Origin: Natronococcus sp. A-GB1
Lineage (GTDB): Archaea > Halobacteriota > Halobacteria > Halobacteriales > Natrialbaceae
Direction: 5' to 3'
Assembly (NCBI RefSeq): GCF_029688845.1
Contig: NZ_JARUKW010000016.1
Location: 56,110 to 120,109, forward strand
DNA length: 64,000 nt
Shown piece by piece: positions 55,305 to 63,434 of the stretch. The notes under the pieces were generated by a model, which was not told the DNA's origin, did not search any database, and saw only the letters and a list, made by a program, of their open reading frames with translations. Both the position numbers and the translations under genes were made by a program. Numbering within the stretch: the stretch's first letter is position 1; the number at the start of each line of letters is the position of its first letter.

Positions 55305-55858
55305 CGACTGCTCCTCATCAGGGAGGGAGTATAAACGGACTCAGCCGTTCTGTACGCTTCCCCGAACTTTACCAAACTTCCACCCGTTCCAGACATCTCT
55401 CGGAACCACAACTGATCGCAACACTGTTTCAATTCGACTCGAGCCGTCGGCACTGCAATCAGTAAATCGCAAGCAGGCGGCGTCGTTTGCGAGAGCGAAC
55501 GATTACTCGCACCCCAACTCGAGTTTCGGTCTTCGAAATGATGTAAGTACAGCAGGCGTTTCCGACTATCCTAACTTCTATTTTGCTGACTGTTATATAG
55601 AGATCGAATATCGTGGTAACAACTATCAGTATCGACCACGCTCCGGAACTGTATTGCCTCTCGAGCGGAGACTCCTGTCGTATAGACTACCAAAATCTGC
55701 AGCGAAATCGCTCGGCCGGAGGTGGTTTCGGCGACGGTCGACCGTTCCGCTACCGTGCCGTGCGGACTCACCCCGGAGCGGTTGCGAGGAGTGAGATTCG
55801 TCCGAACGGTCGCGTTTTCCGGCGAAGAGGTGGCTCTCCCGGTGTCAGCGGCTCGATC
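55305..55858. other. Intergenic region between the DsbA-like gene and pirin
   Basis: This 554-base region has no supported gene. GTTTATACT on the minus strand (about 55328-55336) is the TATA box of the DsbA-like gene, with leaderless spacing. An AT-rich patch around 55560-55640 includes TTATATAG, a promoter-like run with no convincing gene downstream. Confidence 0.5.
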
Positions 55859-56618
55859 TCAGCGGCCGATCGTTCCGCTGCGGGTGACCGGGGCGTCGGG
55901 ATCGAGACGAAACGCGATCACCGTCGATTCTTCGACTGCGGCGACGGACGCGTCGGTCTCTCCGGTCACGAGCGAGCTCTCCGTGTACTCGACCGGCACG
56001 CCGTCCACCGTGACCTCACCCTCGAACACGTACAGGTAGGTGCCCACCCGGCCGAGATGGGAGCGTAACGGCCGCCCTGGCGTCGAGACGGCAGTCGTAG
56101 CAGTGGACGTCGTTGCGGACGAAAGCGGGGCTTCGCCGCCTTCGGGACCGAACAGGTGACGCCACTCGTTTCGAACCGCGTCGGGGATCCGCTCGTGCTG
56201 GATGCCCGGCTCGAGCTCGAGGCTGTGGGGTCGGACGAATATCTGGAGCATCCGCAGCGGCGGATCGTCGGCAGCGGTTTCCTCGGCGTGCCAGAAACCG
56301 CTGCCGGCGTTCATTACCAGCAGGTGGTCCGGATCCGTGATCAGCTCGTTTCCCTGCTGGCCGTCGTGGCGTATCACGCCGTCGGGAACCCACGAGATGG
56401 TCTCCTCGTTGCGATGTCCGAGCATTCGGATCACCGTTCCTGGCTCCATGAACGACTCGACGACGGTCGCCAGCGGCCCGTGACCGTGATCGTCGTGACC
56501 GGGAACCGCTCGGCCGGGAAAGTTGAAGTGCGTCCTGAAGTTGCCCTGATCCTGTGAAACCGCCGTCCGCGGGGCCGTGGATCTGGGAACTCGAGCGTAC
56601 CGATCCGGACTCGTCCAT
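55859..56618 (-). pseudogene. Pirin-family gene with three frame disruptions
   Basis: The only start (ATG 56618) opens a frame reading MDESGSVRSSSQIHGP. The conserved pirin sequence then continues one base out of frame (TAVSQDQGNFRTHFNFPG, LATVVESFMEPGTVIRMLGH), consistent with one extra C in the CCCC run near 56570. Later, after FGPEGGEAP, family-like residues (FVRNDVHCYDCRLDARAAV) move to another frame for about 26 codons before returning at TYLYVFEGEVTVDGV. Third-position GC supports the switches. Pirins are iron-binding cupin proteins. This copy is either decayed or contains sequencing errors. Confidence 0.72.
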
Positions 56619-56753
56619 TACCGACGCTAGCGGCCCCGTAAGCAAATCCGTTCTGCGCGTTCGGAGCTCGGCACGGACGATGCAACACGCGTCGTTGGTG
56701 TTCAGGAGTATGTTCTCTTCGCTGGCTCCCGTTCCTCGGAGCCCGAACGACGG

Positions 56754-57428
56754 TTAGTCGGAGAGCCCTGAGGAGGGCGTCGGTTCCGCCTCCTCGGCCG
56801 AGACGTCGAGCTCCGACGCGACCAGCGACCGGTACGCGCGACGAAGCCGCTCGGAGAGGGCCTGGTGGGAGACGTCGAGCTCCTCGGACAGTTCCTGCAT
56901 CGAAACGTCCCGCGGGATCTCGAAGTAGCCGTGGTTGATAGCTGCGACGAGCGTTTCGTACTGGTTCTGCGTGAGGTCGGACTGCGAACCGGTTTCGCCG
57001 TTCGTATCGTAGAGGCGGATCACCGTCGGCTCGAGGTCGTGTTCCTCGAGCCGGGTGTGAATCGAGCTCGCGTCGCTTCGCTCTTGCACTCGGATATCGA
57101 GAACCCAGGAGCGCCCCGTGGCCGAGGCGTCGAGGATGGTTCCACCCTCCTCGAGCACCAGCTCGAAGAGATCGATCGTTTTCGGCGCGAACTCGACGTT
57201 GTACAGCCACTGTTCGTCGTCCCCGCTGACCAGCGCGTACTCCTCGATCGCCGAGGCTTCCGCCAGGCCCGTCTCGATCTCCGCTTTCGGTGCACCGGAG
57301 AGCCACAGGTCGTACCCACTCGAGACGACCCCGGCCTCCGCTTCGCACGTGAGCGACGGCACGGATTCGAACAGTTCCGCCAGTCCGGTCCCCCCGCTCG
57401 AGATTTCGAGATTGACGATCGAGGTCAT
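56754..57428 (-). CDS. Bat-type helix-turn-helix regulator (HTH_10)
   Basis: The 224-residue protein has an N-terminal ligand-like domain (MTSIVNLEISSGGTGLAELF, WLYNVEFAPKTIDLFELVLE) and a C-terminal HTH of the bacterio-opsin activator family (LTQNQYETLVAAINHGYFEI, SMQELSEELDVSHQALSERL, RRAYRSLV). This group gives haloarchaea many regulators of unknown target. Start ATG 57428; an in-frame ATG at 57461 is possible and has an AT-rich upstream run. Confidence 0.88.
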   Translation of the reverse strand: MTSIVNLEISSGGTGLAELFESVPSLTCEAEAGVVSSGYDLWLSGAPKAEIETGLAEASAIEEYALVSGDDEQWLYNVEFAPKTIDLFELVLEEGGTILDASATGRSWVLDIRVQERSDASSIHTRLEEHDLEPTVIRLYDTNGETGSQSDLTQNQYETLVAAINHGYFEIPRDVSMQELSEELDVSHQALSERLRRAYRSLVASELDVSAEEAEPTPSSGLSD

Positions 57429-57774
57429 ATGTTCGATTCGAACGAGACGGCCCAGTTCCATAGGGGCGGCTCCAAATTTGTTAGCACTGTCGATGGAGAA
57501 TGTACGGCTGTGTTACATCTCTCGTTGTAACGGCGACCGAGACGATTCGAATCCGATCGTACAGCCGTTTTGCGGCCGAACGCTTCCCGTCTCGTGGCTG
57601 CTGTGGACATCTATTTGAATCCTGTCACGAAGACTCGGCGTCGACACCGTGTCGGATCGGTCTCCGAGCTGGAGCGACGAGGGAGAAGCCGTTCCACTGC
57701 GGCCTCGGAATCGGTCTCTCGGGATGCCGGACGCTTCGGTCCTCGAGCGAAGGATACTGCCGCAGCGGGGCCGA
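57429..57774. other. Intergenic region between the two regulators
   Basis: These 346 bases hold the upstream region of the Bat-type regulator (an AAATTTGTTAGC run near 57473-57484) and then GC-rich DNA with no credible frame. No strong hairpins are seen. Confidence 0.45.
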
Positions 57775-58239
57775 TCAGTCGTCGGCGTTGGCCCCGAGTC
57801 GGAACTGCTCGTTTTCGGAGATGGTCTCGAGGACGATACTGGTGTTCGATCGGGTAAGGTCGGGATCGGTGATCAGGGCCTTGATCTGGTCGTTCATATC
57901 GTCCGTATCCTCGAACTTCCCGATCGCGATGATATCGTAGTCGCCGGTGACCTCGTAGACGGAGACGATCTGAGCGTGGTCCCGGAGCGTGGCGGTGATC
58001 TCCGACAGGGCGCTTCCTTCCACCTTGAACTGCATGACGGCGGTAACGTCGTATCCCGCGGCGTCGTAGTTAACGACCGGTGTGTACCCCTGGATGATAC
58101 CCTCCGATTCGAGATCCGAGAGGTGGTTCGAGACGGTCGTGACGGAAACGTCGAGCTCCTCGGCGAGGCTCCGAAGGCTGGCACGTCCGTCCTCGAGCAG
58201 TTCGTTTACTAGCTCCGTATCGAGATGTTCGTAGGCCAC
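57775..58239 (-). CDS. Lrp/AsnC family transcriptional regulator
   Basis: The 154-residue protein from a GTG start has the [43 protein letters not shown] and [19 protein letters not shown]. The RAM/AsnC ligand-binding domain follows ([20 protein letters not shown]). Such proteins sense amino acids. The frame is open far upstream, but no other start gives family-like sequence, and a TTTAGAC run lies at leaderless distance. Last core gene before the integrated element. Confidence 0.88.
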   Translation of the reverse strand: MAYEHLDTELVNELLEDGRASLRSLAEELDVSVTTVSNHLSDLESEGIIQGYTPVVNYDAAGYDVTAVMQFKVEGSALSEITATLRDHAQIVSVYEVTGDYDIIAIGKFEDTDDMNDQIKALITDPDLTRSNTSIVLETISENEQFRLGANADD

Positions 58240-58661
58240 TACGTAGTACGATCTCTCCACTCCGTCTAAACAGTTACGAACAGTCAGTTTTTCGCCCTCG
58301 TATTTGAATTTACAACTACTACCGGCGACCGGTCGTTCCCGTTCTGACGAGACGTCCACTCGAACCGGCCTGCATTCTCGCGCACAGCGGCCGATCGGGT
58401 GTCCGACACCGACCCCTTGACACCGATCCTGGTGCGACGGACTCCCCGCTCGACCTACGACTTCGTCCCTCGCGTTCCCGTGGAACCAGCGCGCCACGCC
58501 TCGATCATCGTCGTCAGGTCGCCGAAGGGCTTGGGCAGAGTTGAACGATGCTCGAGAACCTGCTCGCGTTGCTCACAGAGTATCGGTCCAGTTCGAGATT
58601 GCCGTAACGATCTCTGACGGAACGATGACTTGCTTCGCTCGTCAGTTTGTTTCGGCAGAAA
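58240..58661. other. Gene-free flank of the integrated element
   Basis: No gene is supported. It includes CTTGGGCAGAGTTGAAC (58529-58545), an imperfect copy of the tRNA-3'-end-like sequence found at 58662-58686. A short inverted repeat CTGACG/CGTCAG follows near 58614-58645. It may record an older integration at the same target. Confidence 0.4.
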
Positions 58662-58686
58662 TGGGTTGGGGCAGATTTGAACTGCT
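58662..58686 (-). other. tRNA-3'-end-like sequence, candidate attachment site
   Basis: The minus strand reads as a T arm with loop TTCAAAT closed by GCAG/CTGC, then CCCAACCCA like an acceptor 3' strand with discriminator A. The rest of a tRNA is absent. It lies 186 bases before a tyrosine recombinase gene and at the point where GC content drops, as expected of an att duplication made by integration into a tRNA gene. Confidence 0.5.
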
Positions 58687-58687
58687 A

Positions 58688-58729
58688 AGAAGAATGACAT
58701 GCTCGCTGCGCTGCGCGTGTCATTCTTCT
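58688..58729. repeat. Perfect 12-bp inverted repeat
   Basis: AGAAGAATGACA (58688-58699) and TGTCATTCTTCT (58718-58729) flank an 18-base loop. Immediately next to the att-like sequence, it may be a recombinase arm site, a terminator or a structured RNA. Confidence 0.7.
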
Positions 58730-58871
58730 ATAGATCGACGTTCGCTCACTCCCTTCGGTCGCTCGCTGCACGTCTCACTGCCGACTTCCTTCACGGAGGT
58801 ATATGGTAGTGGGACCGAGCTCAACCCGCACGGCGGTCGTGACCGCTCCCCTCGCCGCGGGCGGACCAATC

Positions 58872-59819
58872 ATGCCATCAATCGAAGAATCCGTCACAGC
58901 ATACCTGACGGCGCGAGAAAGCGAACTCAGTGCATCAAGCATCCAGAACCACCGGTACCAACTCAAACAATTCCGTGAGTGGTGCGAACAGGAGGGGCTC
59001 GAATCGATCGAATCCATTACCCCGATCGACGTTATGCAGTTCCGGAGAGCACGGTCGAACGACTTGAACTCAAACACGATGTATAACCAACTCTCAGTCC
59101 TTCGACTTCACCTCCGGTTCGCCCACCGAATGGGGTGGATCGACGAGGAAACACCGGAATCGATCGTCCTTCCGAAGAGAGATGGGACAGCACGGGACCG
59201 ATCGATAGACCCGGACCGGGTCACCAACCTGCTTGAAACACTCGATGAATACGCGTACGCGTCGCGGACACACGTCCTGCTCGCCTTGATATGGACCGCG
59301 GGACTTCGGATCGGTGCACTCCGCTCACTCGACGTCGGTGACGTCTACCCGCGAGAGAGGTACATCGAGCTTCACAATCGCCCCGAGTACGAGACTCCTC
59401 TAAAGAACGGGCTCGGATCCGAGCGGGAAATTAACCTACACGGGTGGGTCGCGCAACTCATTGAAGACTATGTATCCAATCGCCGTATCGATTCACTCGA
59501 CAATTACGGGCGTGAACCGCTGTTGTCGTCCCATCACGGGAGGTATTCGAGGACATCGATTCGGCGTACCGTGTACTCCCTGACTGATTGCGGGGGGATT
59601 GACGGTGGGTGTGATTGCGCCCGTTCATCGAAGTGTGACCGATCTGTGAGTCCACATGATATACGGCGTTCATCTATTTCCGCGTGGTTAGATGATGGAC
59701 ATAACCCTGATTTGCTTGCCCAACGGTTCGATGTGTCGAGCTCGACGATGGCTAAGCACTACGATATTCGTACCGAATCGCAAAAGCGAGAGCTGCGGCG
59801 CGACGTGTTCGATATGTAG
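58872..59819 (+). CDS. Tyrosine recombinase/integrase
   Basis: The 315-residue protein has a SAM-like N-terminal domain (SIQNHRYQLKQFREWCEQEG) and a catalytic domain with Arg in WTAGLRIGALRSLDVGDVY, the box VSPHDIRRSSISAWLDDG (His-X2-Arg), and the nucleophile Tyr in STMAKHYDIRT. A Cys-rich insert (GGIDGGCDCARSSKCD) precedes the HxxR box, as in other haloarchaeal proviral integrases. The ATG at 58872 is chosen because the upstream frame runs into the inverted repeat region. All catalytic residues are intact, so it may be active. Confidence 0.92.
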   Translation: MPSIEESVTAYLTARESELSASSIQNHRYQLKQFREWCEQEGLESIESITPIDVMQFRRARSNDLNSNTMYNQLSVLRLHLRFAHRMGWIDEETPESIVLPKRDGTARDRSIDPDRVTNLLETLDEYAYASRTHVLLALIWTAGLRIGALRSLDVGDVYPRERYIELHNRPEYETPLKNGLGSEREINLHGWVAQLIEDYVSNRRIDSLDNYGREPLLSSHHGRYSRTSIRRTVYSLTDCGGIDGGCDCARSSKCDRSVSPHDIRRSSISAWLDDGHNPDLLAQRFDVSSSTMAKHYDIRTESQKRELRRDVFDM

Positions 59820-60113
59820 GAACAGTCGTTGACAAGATTCACGCCGCCGAGAAGCAGAAAAGAACTCGTCAAGAGACCGCATCAACACCGGTCCCTCCTC
59901 ACCTTCAACCCCTTCGCACACTGACGGTATAACGTCTTGGTTAACCCATTTCGCTTCAGCGACGAATACGTTAGACACGTAATACCCCTCAGTTCCGCTC
60001 CAAAATACCTCCACAGGTTCTCTATGTCCGGGTTTTGCCGAATTAGTGTTTTGGGAATCTGCTCTGGTGTGTAGATGGGGGTGCGCAGATTCCAAATAAG
60101 AGTCATGCGCCAT
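59688..60113 (-). CDS. Hypothetical protein antisense to the integrase 3' end
   Basis: The 141-residue frame has a coherent middle (PVEVFWSGTEGYYVSNVFVA, EAKWVNQDVIPSVCEGVEGE, LMRSLDEFFSASRRRESC), less so its last 45 residues, which overlap the integrase on the other strand. Another frame (59882-60106) is also open but less protein-like. It may be a genuine gene whose original stop was lost, or a fragment. Confidence 0.35.
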   Translation of the reverse strand: MAHDSYLESAHPHLHTRADSQNTNSAKPGHREPVEVFWSGTEGYYVSNVFVAEAKWVNQDVIPSVCEGVEGEEGPVLMRSLDEFFSASRRRESCQRLFLHIEHVAPQLSLLRFGTNIVVLSHRRARHIEPLGKQIRVMSII

Positions 60114-60447
60114 CTGTCGATTTTGCTAATTTAACTGTCTCTGATTGACTCCGTTGGCAGTAGAGGTCAGCGTCCAAGCGTGCATTCCATGTCTTGTGAA
60201 GTGATGTGAACTCACGATGCTTGATTAGTGAGCGAATCTCGTGTTGACGGGCAAGCCGTCTGATTTTCTGGTTGTCGTAGCCTTTGTCCCCGAGCAGGAT
60301 GTCGATAGCTTCGGGGTTGCGTTTGATCAATGATGGAACGATCTGGCTATCGTGTTTTCGTGTCGTCGTCACGTGTAAATCGAGGATTGCGTTTACCCTA
60401 GTGACTAACAGTGTTACTTTGAGTTGCTGAATCGTGATTTTTGACAT
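60103..60447 (-). pseudogene. IS5-type transposase remnant
   Basis: The frame encodes a central transposase piece: LKVTLLVTRVNAILDLHVTT, RKHDSQIVPSLIKRNPEAID, ILLGDKGYDNQKIRRLARQH, REFTSLHKTWNARLDADLYC. DKGYD carries the second catalytic Asp of the DDE site. The N-terminal third is missing, and the end (SETVKLAKSTDGA) has left the family frame before the final Glu. Both ends of the element are lost. Confidence 0.82.
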
Positions 60448-60563
60448 ATTCGTTCATCTCACTCTATCCGACTCTCTATGCAAGACCCGTGCGATGAATG
60501 CATCACGGCCACCGGAATATATCACTGATAGAAGGTTTCAATGAAACTAAGATCTCGTGGATG

Positions 60564-61061
60564 TCAGAGCCAGCCGGGCAACGGGCGATGTTCGTACTCC
60601 TCTACATCTGTGATCGTGACTGAGCGCTCATCGCTGTCAGGAAGCTCCAACTCGGCGGCTTCATACACTTCATAGAGAACACCAATCTGATCATAGAGAT
60701 TTACCTGTTGCAGCAGGTCGATTCCGTACTCAGTAACCGCGTAGTATTTCCTCGGGATCCCGTTCGGGACGGGTGAGGCATCAGCCTCAAGAGCCGTCAC
60801 AATCTCCGGGTCCCGACTCTGGAGATTGCGCAAGTGGTCACGAATCGTACTCTCGGTAATCTCGTTGCGCGCCGCTAACTCAACAGCGCTCAGTGCCCCC
60901 GTCGGGCTTGCAAGGATCTGCTGTAGGAGGCGAACTTTCGGCTCGATCAGGATCGCCCGCAGGTTAGCAAGACGGTCAGGATCCACGCCATGTTTCACCA
61001 TCTGTCCTGACGCGTCTTCACCGCCGAGGTGCGTCGCAGATGAGGAATTGTCCTGAGGCAT
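60564..61061 (-). CDS. Winged-helix transcriptional regulator of the integrated element
   Basis: The 165-residue protein has a HTH (LSAVELAARNEITESTIRDH, LRNLQSRDPEIVTALEADA), the wing PRKYYAVTEYGIDLLQQV, and a helical dimerisation tail. An unstructured 45-residue N-terminus precedes it. Such ArsR/MarR-like regulators next to integrases usually control provirus or plasmid genes. The start at ATG 61061 is preferred over 61106 for lack of conserved-looking residues upstream. Confidence 0.82.
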   Translation of the reverse strand: MPQDNSSSATHLGGEDASGQMVKHGVDPDRLANLRAILIEPKVRLLQQILASPTGALSAVELAARNEITESTIRDHLRNLQSRDPEIVTALEADASPVPNGIPRKYYAVTEYGIDLLQQVNLYDQIGVLYEVYEAAELELPDSDERSVTITDVEEYEHRPLPGWL

Positions 61062-61290
61062 AATCGAGAGTTCGACTTCCAGCCTAACATGTTTTGCGAC
61101 GAACATCGATAATCACGACTCGCAACCTATGGATCTACAGCCAATCATTTCATGTCCAACACGGATACTCCATCACACATCTAGAACACTACGCTTCAAA
61201 GATACCTAATAGTGGCATTTCTGGCCGCATAACACTCCAGAACTCCCTCAAAATCCAATCTTTCATGTTATTTGGAACGAATCTCAATCT

Positions 61291-61485
61291 ATGGACGATT
61301 ACCTACTATCGACCGGACTAGATGCGATTGCATGCACCCGACACATGGATATCGAGCCCGATGAAGCAGTTGAGAAGGCGATCAACAAACGTGAAGCTGA
61401 GTTCTCCGCCATCGAACGCCATCGTATCCGACATGCTGTGAGAATTGATATCGCCACTAATCAATCGGCGAAACTCACTGATTAA
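61291..61485 (+). CDS. Small helical protein, 64 residues
   Basis: The frame starts MDDYLLSTGLDAIACTRHMD and forms a charged helix (DEAVEKAINKREAEFSAIER HRI). Amino-acid use looks natural for a haloarchaeal mobile element gene. Unrecognised; its stop lies 10 bases before a TATA box, so it ends the leftward unit. Confidence 0.55.
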   Translation: MDDYLLSTGLDAIACTRHMDIEPDEAVEKAINKREAEFSAIERHRIRHAVRIDIATNQSAKLTD

Positions 61486-61494
61486 AAATCCGAA

Positions 61495-61503
61495 CTATAA
61501 ATA
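61495..61503 (+). promoter_or_regulatory. TATA box of the structured leader
   Basis: CTATAAATA, one of the best TATA boxes in the window, predicts transcription to begin near 61528, exactly where the first hairpin starts and about 155 bases before the first downstream ATG. Confidence 0.65.
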
Positions 61504-61525
61504 CTGCCAAGAACACAGCATTAAC

Positions 61526-61600
61526 CGCGCGCGAAAGCGCGTAGAGAGGGAGCGGTTGCCTGGAAGCTTCACTCCCTCTCGTGCGGCTCCCTAAGGGAGC
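61526..61600 (+). ncRNA. Structured RNA leader or small RNA with mutually exclusive hairpins
   Basis: Three stems follow in order: CGCGC/GCGCG with loop GCGAAA (61526-61541); GAGAGGGAG/CTCCCTCTC with a 19-base loop (61544-61580); GCTCCC/GGGAGC with loop TAA (61586-61600). The GGGAGC inside stem 2 (61548-61553) can also pair with the GCTCCC of stem 3, so two alternative folds are possible. The class is not recognised. Confidence 0.5.
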
Positions 61601-61685
61601 AAATCAGGATTGCGTCTGACTCAATATAGGTCTGGCGACGAGTGACTGGACTGGTTGCTTCCCGGGGATCATCAGACTACCAGCC

Positions 61686-61814
61686 ATGAGACTCAACATC
61701 GAATGCGAAGACTGCGAACAGATGATCAAGAACGACTCGGGGAGAGTCATCACCGATTGCGACTGTGGAGCGCGCTACATAGTGACGGTTACGCAACTCG
61801 CAAACGATGACTAA
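61686..61814 (+). CDS. Small zinc-knuckle protein, 42 residues
   Basis: MRLNIECEDCEQMIKNDSG followed by TDCDCGARYIVTVTQLAND gives four cysteines (Cys-X2-Cys and Cys-X-Cys), a miniature zinc ribbon. The stop overlaps the next ATG (ATGACTAA). It is the first gene after the structured leader. Confidence 0.65.
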   Translation: MRLNIECEDCEQMIKNDSGRVITDCDCGARYIVTVTQLANDD

Positions 61815-62199
61815 AGACCACGACCCCAGCGACGACCCGTTCGAGGAACTCGGGGAAAAGTCATCCGACGAGTGGGAGTGGTCCGGGAAGAGAGGAGATC
61901 CCTTCGCAGTATCCGGGGGAGAGACCGACGACTCTCAGTCCCGGTCGGCCGGTGAGGAATATGATGCCTCTCTAGTGATCCTTGATCAGATAGCCGAGAG
62001 GGAAGACTGCGATATCACAGATCTCCCACCTCTGGAAGACACGATCAGCGTTGAAGCAGTAGATGAATTGGCAACCAGTAACTCGATCGAACGAATCGAG
62101 TTCTGGTACTGTGGGTACAAAATCAGGATCACACGCGAGGACATCCAAATTCAGGACGTAACAGGTGATAACGGGCAAGCTGGAGCCCACAAAGAGTAA
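61807..62199 (+). CDS. HalOD1-like acidic protein
   Basis: In the 130-residue protein the first 55 are disordered and acidic. The last 70 (SLVILDQIAEREDCDITDLP, PLEDTISVEAVDELATSN, IERIEFWYCGYKIRITRED) resemble the halobacterial output domain HalOD1, common in haloarchaeal signalling proteins. Here it stands without a sensor. Overlaps the zinc-knuckle gene. Confidence 0.7.
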   Translation: MTKDHDPSDDPFEELGEKSSDEWEWSGKRGDPFAVSGGETDDSQSRSAGEEYDASLVILDQIAEREDCDITDLPPLEDTISVEAVDELATSNSIERIEFWYCGYKIRITREDIQIQDVTGDNGQAGAHKE

Positions 62200-62226
62200 G
62201 TAGCTTTTTTGAAAACTCAACTCACC

Positions 62227-62745
62227 ATGACACAGCGACAGACCACGTCAGAAGGGCCAAAAGAGCTCCACATTGAGACCCAGGCACAAGAGGGGGATCT
62301 CATTCTGAGTGAAGCAGAAAAGCAACTCATCTGTACAGAGGAGGCGATTCGATATGCAATCGACTCACCTACACCAATAGAGATCTCACGCGAGGACGTT
62401 ACAGAGACACGGAGATTCACTGATCAGTCACTCACAGGATTCTCTTTGCTTGGCCATCTGTTTCTCTTCATCGCCTTACTATTGACCGCACTCTCAGTCC
62501 AATTAATCGTATCAGGCGCACCACTGCTCGACGTCGTTACTATAGGGACGTACTTCTCGACGGTTCTGGCATACCCAACTGCGCTGATGTTCTACAAAAT
62601 GGAGGTCGGTGAGGCACACGTCCTGAGAATCGAAACACCAGAAGAGAGATTCGAGTTCATAACAACAGAAAACGAAGAGGAATTCGACCGCATCCATTCG
62701 GAGATCCAAAAGAGAGAGCCCATTAAAGGCACCTCATACGGGTAG
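62227..62745 (+). CDS. Hypothetical two-helix membrane protein
   Basis: The 172-residue protein has about 75 hydrophilic residues, then two helices (LLGHLFLFIALLLTALSVQL; VVTIGTYFSTVLAYPTALMF) and a cytosolic tail of about 45 residues (EERFEFITTENEEEFDRIHS). The ATG at 62227 is preferred over an in-frame TTG. Unrecognised; 27 bases after the HalOD1-like gene, probably one operon. Confidence 0.65.
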   Translation: MTQRQTTSEGPKELHIETQAQEGDLILSEAEKQLICTEEAIRYAIDSPTPIEISREDVTETRRFTDQSLTGFSLLGHLFLFIALLLTALSVQLIVSGAPLLDVVTIGTYFSTVLAYPTALMFYKMEVGEAHVLRIETPEERFEFITTENEEEFDRIHSEIQKREPIKGTSYG

Positions 62746-62782
62746 TAATTTCCATGTGGCTGCTGAAACGAAGGCCAAGCAC

Positions 62783-62922
62783 CCCCCCTCGTTGTGAGTG
62801 CAGATTCTGATATCACACCCCCCTCGTTGTGAGTGCAGATTCTGATATCACACCCCCCTCGTTGTGAGTGCAGATTCTGATATCACACCCCCCTCGTTGT
62901 GAGTGCAGAACCGAATATCGCA
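62783..62922 (+). repeat. Four tandem 35-bp direct repeats
   Basis: The unit is CCCCCCTCGTTGTGAGTGCA followed by GATTCTGATATCACA, repeated at 62783, 62818, 62853 and 62888. The first three are almost identical; the fourth diverges in its last 13 bases. Each unit contains TGTGA and TCACA as short inverted arms. There is no spacer, so it is not CRISPR. Iterons of a replication origin or a protein-binding array are the main possibilities. Confidence 0.85.
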
Positions 62923-62989
62923 CTCAACGATTGGTCTCTGAGGGTAGGAAACTGTGGGGTCTCGTGCCTAAAACACCTCCTGCCGATAG

Positions 62990-63139
62990 TTACTCGCTGA
63001 GTGGGGCTGTGACATTGTTCCGCGGAAGAACGGTATCGAAATCGTTCTCAAATTCACCCGCGCTGGACACAATGAACTCATCAGTGCTGATGGGATTGGA
63101 AAGGCAGAGTTCGTCTCGTTCCTTGAAGAGGCAGAATGA
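62990..63139 (+). pseudogene. C-terminal gene fragment
   Basis: A 49-codon frame without a start encodes LLAEWGCDIVPRKNGIEIVL then KFTRAGHNELISADGIGKAE and ends FVSFLEEAE. Amino-acid order looks genuine but the frame is closed by TAG just upstream. It is probably the end of a gene truncated by rearrangement next to the repeats. Confidence 0.4.
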
Positions 63140-63144
63140 CAGCG

Positions 63145-63252
63145 TTAGTCCTGAAGGTGCGCGACAGTGCGTCCGAGCTCCCGGGAATGTTCGCTCTCGC
63201 TTACGTCGTACTGCTCTTCTATTGAACGAAGTCGTTCCTGAAACGTCATCAT
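63145..63252 (-). CDS. Possible 35-residue helical protein
   Basis: The frame reads MMTFQERLRSIEEQYDVSES and continues EHSRELGRTVAHLQD. It is short but has natural-looking helical composition and a stop five bases from the preceding fragment's stop. It may be a small protein or a remnant. Confidence 0.35.
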   Translation of the reverse strand: MMTFQERLRSIEEQYDVSESEHSRELGRTVAHLQD

Positions 63253-63434
63253 GGGGGCCTCCAGTAGAGTCTATCCTAGCTAAGGTGATTCCAGCATAAG
63301 AACCTTATTCCGATTGCCGGTTGGGGTGAGTTGCTGTTCACTGAACGAGCTACTGTTGAGGTGTTCATCTTTGGCGTCGTAATCAGTAAATGCAGTAGTG
63401 TTCTGAGATAGATTAACCGGAGAGAAAGCGTCGC

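Noticed and set aside
55613..56068. A plus-strand gene after the TTATATAG run
   Set aside because: Its second half is antisense to the pirin coding sequence, and its GTG lies only about 14 bases after the box, too close for transcription start.
56431..57348. A 305-codon minus-strand frame across the Bat-type regulator
   Set aside because: It is Arg/Gly-rich and out of frame with the regulator; only its end coincides with DNA of the pirin N-terminal region.
58662..58686. A complete tRNA gene
   Set aside because: Only a T arm and acceptor-like 3' strand can be drawn; no anticodon or D arm follows on the 5' side, where the perfect inverted repeat lies instead.
62783..62922. CRISPR array
   Set aside because: The 35-bp units are directly adjacent without spacers, and no cas gene is present in the window.
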